A stretch of 64,000 nt of DNA from JBKQVT01 sp052139835 (GTDB taxonomy: Bacteria; Planctomycetota; Planctomycetia; Pirellulales; Thermoguttaceae): positions 1 to 64,000 of the forward strand of contig JBKQVT010000174.1 in NCBI GenBank assembly GCA_052139835.1. The letters are read 5' to 3'. Under the pieces are notes generated by a model. That model was not told the DNA's origin, did no database searches, and worked only from the letters and a program-made list of their open reading frames with translations. The position numbers and the translations under genes are program-made. Positions 24,615-33,265 of the stretch are shown piece after piece. Each line of letters opens with the position of its first letter. Position 1 is the stretch's first letter.

Positions 24615-26921
24615 GTGAGGTTCAATTACCTGCATATTCTCGCGGCGGCCATCATGGCGCTGCTGCCCGCCGGAGCGGCGCTGGCCGCAGATGCAACGCC
24701 GGCAGCCGCAGCGGCGACCGCGACAACACCAGCGATCGGGGCGACAGCGGAGACCGCGACCACGCCGGCGCCAGCACCGGAGACCGCGGCCACACCGGCG
24801 ATCGACGTAACACCGGAGGCCGCGGCCACGCCGGCGACCGCGTCCACGGCCACAGCCACACCAGCCACGGCCCCGGCACAGTGCAACTTTGTCGGCTGCG
24901 ATCCGATCCACGAACTCATCCTCCGCGCCGGGGCCTGGGGAGTCAACGCCAGCGGATCGCCGCAGAAGGTGGGCGAGTACCAGAGTCTGAATTCCTCGCC
25001 TTTCTGGGACGCCGACGGCCTCTTCAGCGACGGGAGCAGGACCCTGGATATCACCGCCACCGGCACCGATGATGAGGACACGCAGGTCCACGCGCATTTC
25101 TACGCCGGTCCCGGCCTCACCGCCAACGTCGACTACCAGCGTTTTCCGCACCAGTTGGAGACCACGAAGACCTATCCGGGCTTTGTGACCCCCGCCGAGG
25201 CCTCCAGCGCGAATTACTACGCCTACACCAACATGAACCCCGGCCAGGACTATGCCATCAACGTCGAGGAGCTCAAGGCGAACTTCAAAGGCAATCTCAC
25301 CGACGACGGCATGTTCAAGTGGCGGCTGGAGGTCTTCGGCATCGACAAAGAAGGGGATCGCCAGGCCAACGCCCTGGCGCACGGTATAAACTGCGGCGCC
25401 CCCACTGCCCAGTGCCACGTGACCAGCCAGTCGCAGCACATCGATTGGAACACCACGCAGCTCGAGCCGGCCATCGAGGCCCGCCTCGCCCCGGGGCTCA
25501 CGGTGGAATACTCCCGCACCATGCGCACCTTCACGCAAGACGACCAAATGATCACGAACCAGTACGCCAACTCCTCGAGCTTGGGCTTTCCCCTCAACGG
25601 CGGGGTCGCGGGCTACGCCGTCGTACCCGACAGCACCGAACAGATCGACCGGCTCAAGGTCCATGCGCAACTCGGCGACGCCACGGACGCCTACGTCCTC
25701 AGTTACGTCGGCGATGACGACGATGAGCTGAATCTGACCAATCGCCATCTCGGCGGCGTCGACGCCCGCATCACCAATCATGCCATCGACGGCTGGAAGG
25801 TGACCGGCTACGGCAAGGTGTACAGCGAGAACACGCAGATTCAGACGCAATCGCTCAACGCGCTCTATGGAACTACGCTGGCCAACTTCTACCAGGACCC
25901 CAATTCCGCCCTGGCCGGCCTGGCCATGCCCATCGACCGTGACGAGACGGCCACGGGCGTGGATGTGCGTTGGACCCCGTTCCCCGACGAGCACGGCACG
26001 GTGCGGAGCGGACTGGCCTTCATCGGCGGCTATGAGTACGCCCAGACCCGCAGGACCTATGACTACGACACCATCTTTATCTCGTCCACCGCCAGCGGCG
26101 GCGAGATCTTCCAGCAGCCGGACACGGACGTCAACACCTTCACGGCGGGGGTCGAAGAGAAGTGGTCCCCCTGTTTCAACTCGTACGTCCGCTGCAAGTT
26201 CATCGACACGGCCTACCCCCTCTACGGCATCTCGCCTGGTCGATCACTCACCACACCCACGGAGCAGGAGTCGCTGGCCGCCGCCCTGGACAGCACGCTG
26301 CCGACGCGCGAGACCCGCATCGAGGTCGGCAGCACTTGGAGCCCGGGCTACGGCTTCATGCTCAACGGCACCTTCTATGTCGAGGACGCCTCGAACCACG
26401 GACCGTACGCTTATTTCGATTCCACCAGCTATCCCTTCATTATCAGCAGTTGGTATGCCGTCACGCCGGCCTGGACCATCAACGCCGGCTACGCCAATTT
26501 CGTCAATGCGATCAACCAGCAGGTGAGCCTGGGGCTGACGACCCCTCCTGCCCCGAATTCCGCCTACACCGCCCCCTGGCGCTATCTGGGCAGCGCCAAC
26601 GTGTTCAACGTCGGCACGTCCTATGCGTGGAGCAAGCAATTGAAGTTCGTCGCCAACTTCGAGTATGTCCGCGGCCTGGACGCCATCACCAGCACGCCGA
26701 CGCCGACGGCGATACCGACGGCAACATCCTACGCCGACCTGGGAGGCTTCTCCACGGTCTCGAACACCACCTGCCAGGTCTCGGCCGGAGTGGACTATCT
26801 GTGGCGGCCCCGCATCATGTACTATTTCCGCTACAACTACTATGACTTCGGTGACCTGGCCACGGGGTTGACCAGCGGCAAGGTCAACATGTTCCTGGGC
26901 GGCATGTCGGCCTATTTTTAG
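24615..26921 (+). CDS. MtrB/PioB-like outer-membrane beta-barrel
   Basis: A 768-residue outer-membrane protein. A signal peptide ends near ALAAD, followed by a low-complexity Ala/Thr/Pro linker (about residues 25-90, repeating ETAATPA-type units), a CNFVGC pair, and then a long run of alternating-hydrophobicity strands typical of barrels, for example VGEYQSLNSSPFWDADGLF and DYQRFPHQLETTKTYPGF. The protein ends in an aromatic residue (SAYF), as many barrels do. Its neighbour upstream is the 14-haem cytochrome, the pairing seen in MtrAB/PioAB conduits. Start is GTG 24615 with AGGGGGG just upstream. It converges with the next gene, leaving a six-base gap. Confidence 0.85.
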   Translation: MRFNYLHILAAAIMALLPAGAALAADATPAAAAATATTPAIGATAETATTPAPAPETAATPAIDVTPEAAATPATASTATATPATAPAQCNFVGCDPIHELILRAGAWGVNASGSPQKVGEYQSLNSSPFWDADGLFSDGSRTLDITATGTDDEDTQVHAHFYAGPGLTANVDYQRFPHQLETTKTYPGFVTPAEASSANYYAYTNMNPGQDYAINVEELKANFKGNLTDDGMFKWRLEVFGIDKEGDRQANALAHGINCGAPTAQCHVTSQSQHIDWNTTQLEPAIEARLAPGLTVEYSRTMRTFTQDDQMITNQYANSSSLGFPLNGGVAGYAVVPDSTEQIDRLKVHAQLGDATDAYVLSYVGDDDDELNLTNRHLGGVDARITNHAIDGWKVTGYGKVYSENTQIQTQSLNALYGTTLANFYQDPNSALAGLAMPIDRDETATGVDVRWTPFPDEHGTVRSGLAFIGGYEYAQTRRTYDYDTIFISSTASGGEIFQQPDTDVNTFTAGVEEKWSPCFNSYVRCKFIDTAYPLYGISPGRSLTTPTEQESLAAALDSTLPTRETRIEVGSTWSPGYGFMLNGTFYVEDASNHGPYAYFDSTSYPFIISSWYAVTPAWTINAGYANFVNAINQQVSLGLTTPPAPNSAYTAPWRYLGSANVFNVGTSYAWSKQLKFVANFEYVRGLDAITSTPTPTAIPTATSYADLGGFSTVSNTTCQVSAGVDYLWRPRIMYYFRYNYYDFGDLATGLTSGKVNMFLGGMSAYF

Positions 26922-26927
26922 ACGCTT

Positions 26928-28361
26928 TTAGCGCGCTGGCTGCATCGGCGGCGGCAGCGTCACCTGCGGCTCGGCAACCTTCAACTCGCGGCAGAGGGCC
27001 GAGAGACGATCGATCAACGCCTGCGCAAGTTTTGTCGCATAGTGCATGTTGTGGACGTCATTGGCGGTCCGCAAGAAGTCCAGATCGTGCTGGAGGTTGC
27101 CCAACTCCACGGCAATGGCCGCGGACCGCTCCTCGGAGAGATGGGCCGACTTTAGCGCCGCGCGAATTCGCAGCACCGCGGACTCAAACTCCGGCAACGA
27201 CGCCCGCAGTCGGACGTGATAGGCCTCGAACTGCTTCACCGTGGCGGCGTCGTGGCACAGGGAGCACATCGCGGTCGAACCTCTCCACAGCACCGTTCCC
27301 GTGGACGACACCTCTTTGACGCGATGGCAGGTCCGGCACTCGGCGCGGACCGCCATCATGCCGTTGAGTTGCGCGGAAACCGTCTTCCCGCCCTTGCCCT
27401 CGAGCATGTTGAGCTGCTCGCCGTGATGGTTGGGGTGACAGGACTGGCAATCGGCGGCGGCGTGGGCAAGCTTGTGGCGATCCAGGGAGTGCTCGATGCG
27501 GAGGTGGCATTGCAGGCAGTCGATCTTGTGTTCCGTGACGTGCTTGGCGTGCATGAAGACGCTGTCGCTGATGCGGCCGAGGTCGCCCTTGCGATTGTGG
27601 CAGTTGAGGCAGCGCTCCGGCGGCACCTCGCCCTGGCCGCGGATCACGTCGCCGTGGCAGTTGATGCAGTCGACGCCCTTGTCGTAGGCCAGGTCGTGGG
27701 TGAAGGTCACGCCGCCGCCGAGGTCGAATTTCTCGTCGGGGATCTGGTGGCAGTGGGTGCAGGAGCCCAGGCCCTCGTTGAAGGACTGGCCTTTGAAATG
27801 GCAGAGGAAACAGGTGGAAGTCGTCACCGTCATGTGCTCCCCCTGGACGATCTGACTGTGGCAACTGGTGCAACGCAATTGCTTGCCGCGACGCGTCTCC
27901 TTCAGATGGGGCGTGTGGTCGAAGGGGACGCCGTGAAAGTCCACCCGGCCGGCCAGCAGCCGGGTCTCATGGCACCCCGACCGCAGGCAACTGGCATCGG
28001 GAATCTCCGCGGAGGGACGCGTCCCCGCGCTCTTGGTGACGTACTTGGCCAATTGCACCAGCCCCAGCATCTTGCCGCGCACTTCGCCGCCGATCCCCGG
28101 CGGGAAGTGGCACTCGATGCAGGAGACATTCTTGTGGCTCGATTCCCGCCAGGAAGTGTAATAGGGCTCCATGATATGGCAACTGTTGCAGAATACCGGG
28201 CGTGACGTGTACCAGGCGGTGCCGCCGACCAGCACGAGCAGGAGCAGGAGGAACGCCCCCGCCAACATCGCGCCGTGCACGGCCAGCCAGCGCAGCTTCT
28301 TCCAGAGCCAGCGCCAGCGGGCAGGAAGCAACGGGAACATCTGCCGGAGTTTCTCCCGCAC
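26928..28361 (-). CDS. NapC/NirT-type membrane-anchored multihaem cytochrome
   Basis: A 477-residue protein with one N-terminal membrane helix (about 24-45) followed by FCNSCHIMEPYYTSW and CIECHFPPG, the signature of the NapC/NrfH/NirT quinol-oxidising family. It then extends with further haem sites: 11 CXXCH motifs in all plus one CLRSGCH (CX4CH). A C-terminal helical region of about 110 residues has no haems. It could take electrons from quinol and pass them to periplasmic partners. The start is taken as GTG 28361, with GGGGG upstream; TTG 28370, overlapping the previous stop, is an alternative. It is the last gene of the minus-strand cytochrome operon. Confidence 0.85.
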   Translation of the reverse strand: MREKLRQMFPLLPARWRWLWKKLRWLAVHGAMLAGAFLLLLLVLVGGTAWYTSRPVFCNSCHIMEPYYTSWRESSHKNVSCIECHFPPGIGGEVRGKMLGLVQLAKYVTKSAGTRPSAEIPDASCLRSGCHETRLLAGRVDFHGVPFDHTPHLKETRRGKQLRCTSCHSQIVQGEHMTVTTSTCFLCHFKGQSFNEGLGSCTHCHQIPDEKFDLGGGVTFTHDLAYDKGVDCINCHGDVIRGQGEVPPERCLNCHNRKGDLGRISDSVFMHAKHVTEHKIDCLQCHLRIEHSLDRHKLAHAAADCQSCHPNHHGEQLNMLEGKGGKTVSAQLNGMMAVRAECRTCHRVKEVSSTGTVLWRGSTAMCSLCHDAATVKQFEAYHVRLRASLPEFESAVLRIRAALKSAHLSEERSAAIAVELGNLQHDLDFLRTANDVHNMHYATKLAQALIDRLSALCRELKVAEPQVTLPPPMQPAR

Positions 28362-28366
28362 GGTCG

Positions 28367-30577
28367 TCAATCCCCCAGCATCGCCACGATCATGGCGGCG
28401 AAGAGCGCCAACCCCGTCAGCAGGGCCAAAAGCCCGCCCGCCTTGATCAGCCAGAGAACGTGCCGGCGGGGAGCGGCGGCGCGGATCTGCTCCAGATCGC
28501 CCTCGCGCTGGAGGCGGGCGTAGAACTCGGGACGCTCCTCGCGGAATTCCTCCTCGCTTACCAGGCCGGTCATCACCGACATGTCGGCGGGAAACTTGTC
28601 CGGCCGCAAATGCGTGTTGAAGAAGTGAATGCTGAAGACGAAGGCCGTCGCCAGCAGGGCCTGGGTGGAATGGATCACCTGCGCGATGTTCAACGTCTTG
28701 GAGGGCAGCCAGCGGCAGAAGAAGTTGGGGAACCACAAGACGAATCCGGTGGAACCGATGATGAGGATGTCGGCCGCGGCGCCCCAGAAGTCGAACTTCT
28801 CCCAATAGGCCCAATGTTCGAAGCCCGGCTTGGGGCCCAGGCCGGCAAACCACCGCAGCATGGCGAAGAAATCCTTGACGTCCCGCCAGGTCGGCACCGG
28901 GGAATCCGGCCCGAAGACCAGGCCCAGCACCGACTGGCCGCGGCGGCGGCCGGCCACGAACTGGCAGGCCAGCCGCACCAGGTAGGCCGCCATGCAGCCG
29001 AAGGTGATCACCGCGAAGAAGCGGTGCCAGAAGCTGGTCGCGGCGAATCCGCCCATTCCCTGGGCCATGGCCTTGGCCCATTCCGTGTGGCTATATTTCA
29101 AGGGCATCCCCGTCAGTGCCAGCCCCAGGAAGGCCACCAGCAAGACGGTATGGCCGATGCGATGGATCGACGGGAAGCGCACGTAGGCAAGGCCCCCCGG
29201 CCTGAGCCCCGGCACGCGGCCGTGATTCAAGACGTCGACGATCCCCCGCGCGAACCACAACAGCGAATGCAGCCCGAAGAAAACGATCGTCAGCACGAGG
29301 AACGTCAAGAACACCTCGTACACCGTATGCACCAGCGGATTCCGTCGGCCATCGGTGTAATCGACGTGCGGATCGAAGTTCACGAAACTCCCCGCCGCGT
29401 GCGGATGGCACTCGGGCCTGCCGCACGTCGCGGCGCGGTTCGGCGGCGAAAGCAGGGAATTCGGGTTGGAAACGGCCAGGATGCTGTGGGCGCCATGGCA
29501 ATCCGAACACTTGGCGGCCGGATCGTAGCCCAACTCGGTCAAGGCCCCGTGAAGGCTCAGGGCATAACGGCTGGACATGGCGGCGTGACAATTGCCGCAA
29601 CGGTTGGACAACTGCCGGCGCGAAGCCAGGGAGGTGGGGTCGGGCAAGTCGTGGCCCTGGTGGCAATCCGTGCAACTGGGCTTTCGCTTGGACTTGCCGC
29701 CCGGCGCGCTCCGCTTCGCCTCGCTGCCGGGACCGCCGCCGCTCCCGTGGACGCTGGCTTGCAGCCGCTCTTCAATGAAGCGATGGCACTTGCCGCAGGT
29801 GGCGGCAACGTGGGTGGGGTGAAGGGTGGACCGTTTGTCCACGGCGCGGTAGATGCCGTGCGCGCCGTGGCAATCCGCGCAAACCGCCGTGACCAGCAAC
29901 CCCAGCTTGCTGATGCCCTGGCCATGCACACTCTGTTCATACGTCTCCCGGTGCTCGGGATGACACCGGGAAGCGCCGCACGTCTTCACCTGGTTGTCAA
30001 GAAAGACCGGCGACTTGCTGTCTCGGACCGGCAAGATGTGATGCGCGGGGGAACCGTGACACTTGTCGCACGACAGTGGCGTTCCCAGGCCGCGGTCATC
30101 CTTCTGACCCGCCTTGGCGTGAACCCCTCCGCGGAGCAGTTCCTTCTTTTCCGCCTCGTGGCAGCGGCCGCAGAACTCCAGCAGGCCGGCTGGCGACTTC
30201 AGCACGCGAAAATCGCCGTTGGCCTGATGCGCTTTGACCTCGCCCACCGTGGGATCGCCGCCGTGACAATCCTGGCAGCGAAGCCCTTTCTGCCAATGGG
30301 CGTCCCCGGCGAAATCCTGGGCCGTGACGAAAAACCGCTTCTGGTCCTTCTCCGTGAGCGTGGCGTGGCACTGAATGCAGTAGTTGTCGTCGTCGGGGAC
30401 GTGCTTGACTTCGGCGGCCTTGCCTGCGGCCGGGTCGGCTGCGGCCGGCAGCGGCCGCCGCGGGGCCGGCGGCACGTTTTTCACCTCGGCCGCGCGGTCG
30501 GTCCTGCCCGCCGCCAGCAACGCCCCCAAGGCCGCGGCCGCCAACAGCGATGTCGCTAAAAACCGTTTCATCCTCAT
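28367..30577 (-). CDS. Multihaem cytochrome c fused to a cytochrome b membrane domain
   Basis: A 736-residue protein. After a signal peptide it has nine CXXCH and two CX4CH motifs (CGASRCH, CGRPECH), then a membrane domain like the di-haem cytochrome b of formate dehydrogenase/thiosulfate reductase, with helices around IHRIGHTVLLVAFLGLALTG, SFWHRFFAVITFG and IHSTQALLATAFVFSIHFF holding candidate haem b histidines. A final helix ends MIVAMLGD. Such a fusion can link the quinone pool directly to periplasmic haems. Its first two haem motifs lie in a module nearly identical to the start of the 33262 protein. ATG 30577 follows AGGG. It overlaps or abuts the NapC-like gene. Confidence 0.87.
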   Translation of the reverse strand: MRMKRFLATSLLAAAALGALLAAGRTDRAAEVKNVPPAPRRPLPAAADPAAGKAAEVKHVPDDDNYCIQCHATLTEKDQKRFFVTAQDFAGDAHWQKGLRCQDCHGGDPTVGEVKAHQANGDFRVLKSPAGLLEFCGRCHEAEKKELLRGGVHAKAGQKDDRGLGTPLSCDKCHGSPAHHILPVRDSKSPVFLDNQVKTCGASRCHPEHRETYEQSVHGQGISKLGLLVTAVCADCHGAHGIYRAVDKRSTLHPTHVAATCGKCHRFIEERLQASVHGSGGGPGSEAKRSAPGGKSKRKPSCTDCHQGHDLPDPTSLASRRQLSNRCGNCHAAMSSRYALSLHGALTELGYDPAAKCSDCHGAHSILAVSNPNSLLSPPNRAATCGRPECHPHAAGSFVNFDPHVDYTDGRRNPLVHTVYEVFLTFLVLTIVFFGLHSLLWFARGIVDVLNHGRVPGLRPGGLAYVRFPSIHRIGHTVLLVAFLGLALTGMPLKYSHTEWAKAMAQGMGGFAATSFWHRFFAVITFGCMAAYLVRLACQFVAGRRRGQSVLGLVFGPDSPVPTWRDVKDFFAMLRWFAGLGPKPGFEHWAYWEKFDFWGAAADILIIGSTGFVLWFPNFFCRWLPSKTLNIAQVIHSTQALLATAFVFSIHFFNTHLRPDKFPADMSVMTGLVSEEEFREERPEFYARLQREGDLEQIRAAAPRRHVLWLIKAGGLLALLTGLALFAAMIVAMLGD

Positions 30578-30703
30578 CGTTCCCTGAAGGTGCCGCGGGG
30601 ACTGGTCCTGCCCGCGGCCCGAGGACTGCTCCCCCTGCCGCGCGCTGCCGAAAAGCGGGCCGTCAATCTGCCTCACGCCTCGATGAAACGTCGCGACGCA
30701 CGC

Positions 30704-31240
30704 CTACTGCTTGTCGTACTTCGGATGCTCCCCGTGAGTCTGAGACACGTGGCAACGCATGCACACGTTCTGAGGCAAGACTTTGTAGATCGAACCCCGG
30801 ACGGATTTCTCCTCCTCCGGGTCCAGCTTCTTCTTGTTGGCAAACTGCTTGGCGATGGCTTCGTGCTTGCTTCCCGGACCGTGACACGCCTCGCACGTCG
30901 TCCCCGCCAGGTTCGGAGTCGTGGCCGCATCCTTGAAACCGCTCGCTGCCCCGGAGCCGGTCGCGTGGCACTTGACGCACTCGGGATCCGCCTGGTACTT
31001 GGCCGGCAGGCTCTGGAACGCCTCCTTGGCGTGCTTGGTCTTCTTCCAACTCATGAACTGCTTGAAATGGCAGGAAGCACACTGCTTCGCTCCCGTGTAC
31101 GTCTGGTCGGCAGGCGGACTCACCGCCGTGACCGGCTCCGGCGGCGGCTGCGATTGCAGGCCGCGCACCGCCAGCACCGAGAACACCAAGGCCATCGTTG
31201 TCATCAATGCCAGCACGGCCACTCGCCTCGTCGTCAACAT
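30704..31240 (-). CDS. Tetrahaem cytochrome c (c554 family)
   Basis: A 178-residue periplasmic cytochrome. An N-terminal hydrophobic segment (VAVLALMTTMALVFSVLAV) serves as signal or anchor, followed by YTGAKQCASCHFKQFMSW and three more CXXCH motifs (CVKCH, CEACH, CMRCH). The ECVKCHATG and CEACHGPGSKH arrangement fits the cytochrome c554-like family. It is likely a soluble or tethered electron carrier between the membrane proteins encoded downstream. ATG 31240 is chosen over an upstream in-frame start because AGGAG lies at the right distance. It is the first gene of the minus-strand operon, diverging from the Rieske gene. Confidence 0.88.
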   Translation of the reverse strand: MLTTRRVAVLALMTTMALVFSVLAVRGLQSQPPPEPVTAVSPPADQTYTGAKQCASCHFKQFMSWKKTKHAKEAFQSLPAKYQADPECVKCHATGSGAASGFKDAATTPNLAGTTCEACHGPGSKHEAIAKQFANKKKLDPEEEKSVRGSIYKVLPQNVCMRCHVSQTHGEHPKYDKQ

Positions 31241-31692
31241 GTTCTTTCTCCTTTTTCTGCCACTACATCTGGCAGCAAGGCCCGCGGCCGCGACCAGCAT
31301 GTGTGAGTGAAGACGGCGCCCCGCAAACGTACAGCGACAACTTCGCGTACCCCACTAATTTAGTGCCGCGCACGCCGGTAATCAAGCCAAGCCGGAAAAT
31401 AGTCAAGAATAGTGAAGAATACGTCAATTTTTGCAAAAACTCGCATCTCCTTATAGGGTGACAGGATCCACCATTTTAACATGATTGCATGTGTATTCCC
31501 CGATTTATACATTACTTTGGCAATGATCTTTGCGTCACCGTGTAAACCGAGGCGGTCCCGCAACACCGCCTGGACTTGGCGGCGTCCGTCCCGTCCGCTG
31601 GCAGCGGAGGAGGACGTGTTTGACAGCGTTGCGGAAAGATGTTAATGTTTGGGCCGACGTTCGGCGTCCGTGCTGATCGCGGGAGGCTGCTC
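31241..31692. other. Divergent promoter region of two cytochrome operons
   Basis: 452 bases, AT-richer than the genes around it. For the plus operon, TTGCAT and TACATT around 31486-31514 are 17 bases apart and could be weak promoter boxes. On the minus strand, TTGACG around 31429 is a candidate -35 without a good -10. No gene or clear regulator palindrome is seen. Confidence 0.35.
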
Positions 31693-32157
31693 ATGTCCGA
31701 ATCTCTGCCCCGCCGCCAATGGCTTTTGCGATGCTTGGAGGGGAGCATCGCGGCGACCGTGGCCGTGGTCTTTTACCCGGTGGCGCGGTTTCTGCGGCCG
31801 CGCGGCTCGACCAATTCCGGGGCCTTGGAGATGGTTGCCCCCTACCGCATGAATGACCTCAAAGCGGATGGGGAAGGCCATTGGCCGCCGCCCTTCAACT
31901 TCGGCGGCAAGCCGTGTTTGCTGATTCTCGTGGACGGCGAGCCGAGGGCCTTTAACGCCGTCTGTACGCACGTGCAGTGTACCGTCGAGTACCGCCCTGC
32001 CGAGCAGGACATTTTCTGCAATTGCCATAACGGCGTCTACAACCTCAACGGCCGCAACATTGCCGGCCCGCCGCCCCGCCCGCTGCAGGTCTACAAAGCC
32101 GTCAAGGGCAGTGGCAGCCCCGGCAAGGAGGAGATCATTGTCTCCCGAAACGTTTGA
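31693..32157 (+). CDS. Rieske [2Fe-2S] protein
   Basis: A 154-residue Rieske protein of a cytochrome bc-type complex. An N-terminal RRQWLL followed by a hydrophobic anchor (GSIAATVAVVFYPVARFL) is compatible with Tat export and membrane anchoring. The cluster-binding loops are CTHVQC and CNCHNGVY, which supply the two Cys and two His ligands, with the proline loop GPPPRPL after the second. It would accept an electron from quinol at the outer face. GGGAGG precedes ATG 31693. The cytochrome b gene begins inside its last codons, so the two are translationally coupled. Confidence 0.93.
   Translation: MSESLPRRQWLLRCLEGSIAATVAVVFYPVARFLRPRGSTNSGALEMVAPYRMNDLKADGEGHWPPPFNFGGKPCLLILVDGEPRAFNAVCTHVQCTVEYRPAEQDIFCNCHNGVYNLNGRNIAGPPPRPLQVYKAVKGSGSPGKEEIIVSRNV
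32126..32131 (+). promoter_or_regulatory. Ribosome-binding site that decides the TTG start of cytochrome b
   Basis: AGGAGG lies at 32126-32131, six bases before TTG 32138 and inside the end of the Rieske gene. No ATG is available in this frame between the site and the conserved protein, so this site supports the rare start. Confidence 0.65.
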
Positions 32158-33265
32158 CCATCCCGCGAAGAAGCAAGGCTGGAAACAGCGCCTCCGCTCC
32201 TTCTTCTTTGAACGATTGGGGCTCGACGCCGCGGTCGCGCTGGCGGCCAAGAAGCGCGTCCCCATGCACCGCAGCAGCTTCTTCTACTTCCTGGGCGGAA
32301 TGGCGCTGTTCTTGTTTGTCATCCAGGTGGTGACGGGAATCCTCCTCTCCCTGTATTACAAGCCCTCGCCGGACCAGGCCTTCGAAAGCGTCCGCGCCAT
32401 CATGACCGAAGTCGATTTCGGCTGGCTCTTCCGCTCCATCCACTCCTGGTCCGCCAACCTCCTGATCGGGGTCCTGTTCCTGCACGTCCTCACGACCTAC
32501 ATGATGCGGGCCTACCGGCGGCCCCGCGAGTTCACCTGGCTGACCGGCGTCGCCCTGCTGCTGGTCTTCCTCGCCTTCGGCTTCAGCGGCTACTTGCTGC
32601 CCTGGAACCAACTGGCCTTCTTCGCCACCCGCGTGGGGACCGCCATCGTGGGAAGTGTCCCCCTCCTGGGCAAATACCTCCTCCTCATGGCGCGGGGCGG
32701 CGAGGACATCACCGGCGACACCTTGGCGCGCTTCTACGCCCTGCACGTGGTCATTCTCCCCCTGACCGCCCTGGGATTGCTCGGACTGCACCTGTTCCTG
32801 GTGCAAAAGCACGAGATCAGCGTGCCGCCCGCGGCGGCCAAGCGGCATGGCGACCCCCAGAAGGTCCCCCGCATGCCCTTCGTCCCCCATTTTCTGCTCC
32901 GCGACATGGTCGGCTGGTACTTGGCCCTGGCCATCCTGGCGGCCTTGGCCGCCTTGTTCCCCTGGGAACTGGGGCAGAAGGCGGACGCCTTCGGATCGGC
33001 CCCGGCGGGGATCAAGCCGGAATGGTACTTCCTCTTCATGTTCCAGGCCCTGAAAAAACTGCCCCCGCATCTGTTCCACATCGACTGGTTGGAAGGCGAG
33101 GTGGTGGGAGTGCTGTTCTTCGCCTTCTGCGGCCTGGTAGTGCTGCTGGTTCCTTTCCTGGACTGGGGGGCCTCCCGCGGGCGTCCGCGGCGGCTGCTGA
33201 ACTTGTTGGCCCTGCTGGCCGTGGTCTTCTTTATCGGCATGACCGCCTGGGGGTTGTGCGAATGA
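32138..33265 (+). CDS. Cytochrome b (bc1/b6f-type, full length)
   Basis: A 375-residue integral membrane protein carrying both the cytochrome b6-like N-terminal part and the subunit IV-like C-terminal part. Candidate haem b ligands are the His in SIHSWSANLLIG and FLHVLTTYMM on one helix and in FYALHVVILPL and GLHLFLVQKH on another. KPEWYFLFMFQ is the quinol-site PEW(Y) motif. It should oxidise quinol together with the Rieske protein. The start is TTG 32138, supported by an AGGAGG site; earlier starts lie inside the Rieske gene and give no family match. It overlaps the next gene by ATGA. Confidence 0.92.
   Translation: MSPETFDHPAKKQGWKQRLRSFFFERLGLDAAVALAAKKRVPMHRSSFFYFLGGMALFLFVIQVVTGILLSLYYKPSPDQAFESVRAIMTEVDFGWLFRSIHSWSANLLIGVLFLHVLTTYMMRAYRRPREFTWLTGVALLLVFLAFGFSGYLLPWNQLAFFATRVGTAIVGSVPLLGKYLLLMARGGEDITGDTLARFYALHVVILPLTALGLLGLHLFLVQKHEISVPPAAAKRHGDPQKVPRMPFVPHFLLRDMVGWYLALAILAALAALFPWELGQKADAFGSAPAGIKPEWYFLFMFQALKKLPPHLFHIDWLEGEVVGVLFFAFCGLVVLLVPFLDWGASRGRPRRLLNLLALLAVVFFIGMTAWGLCE

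Noticed and set aside
28202..30559. A 785-residue plus-strand frame
   Set aside because: It is antisense to the multihaem/cytochrome b gene, which has eleven haem motifs and recognisable membrane helices in the correct frame.
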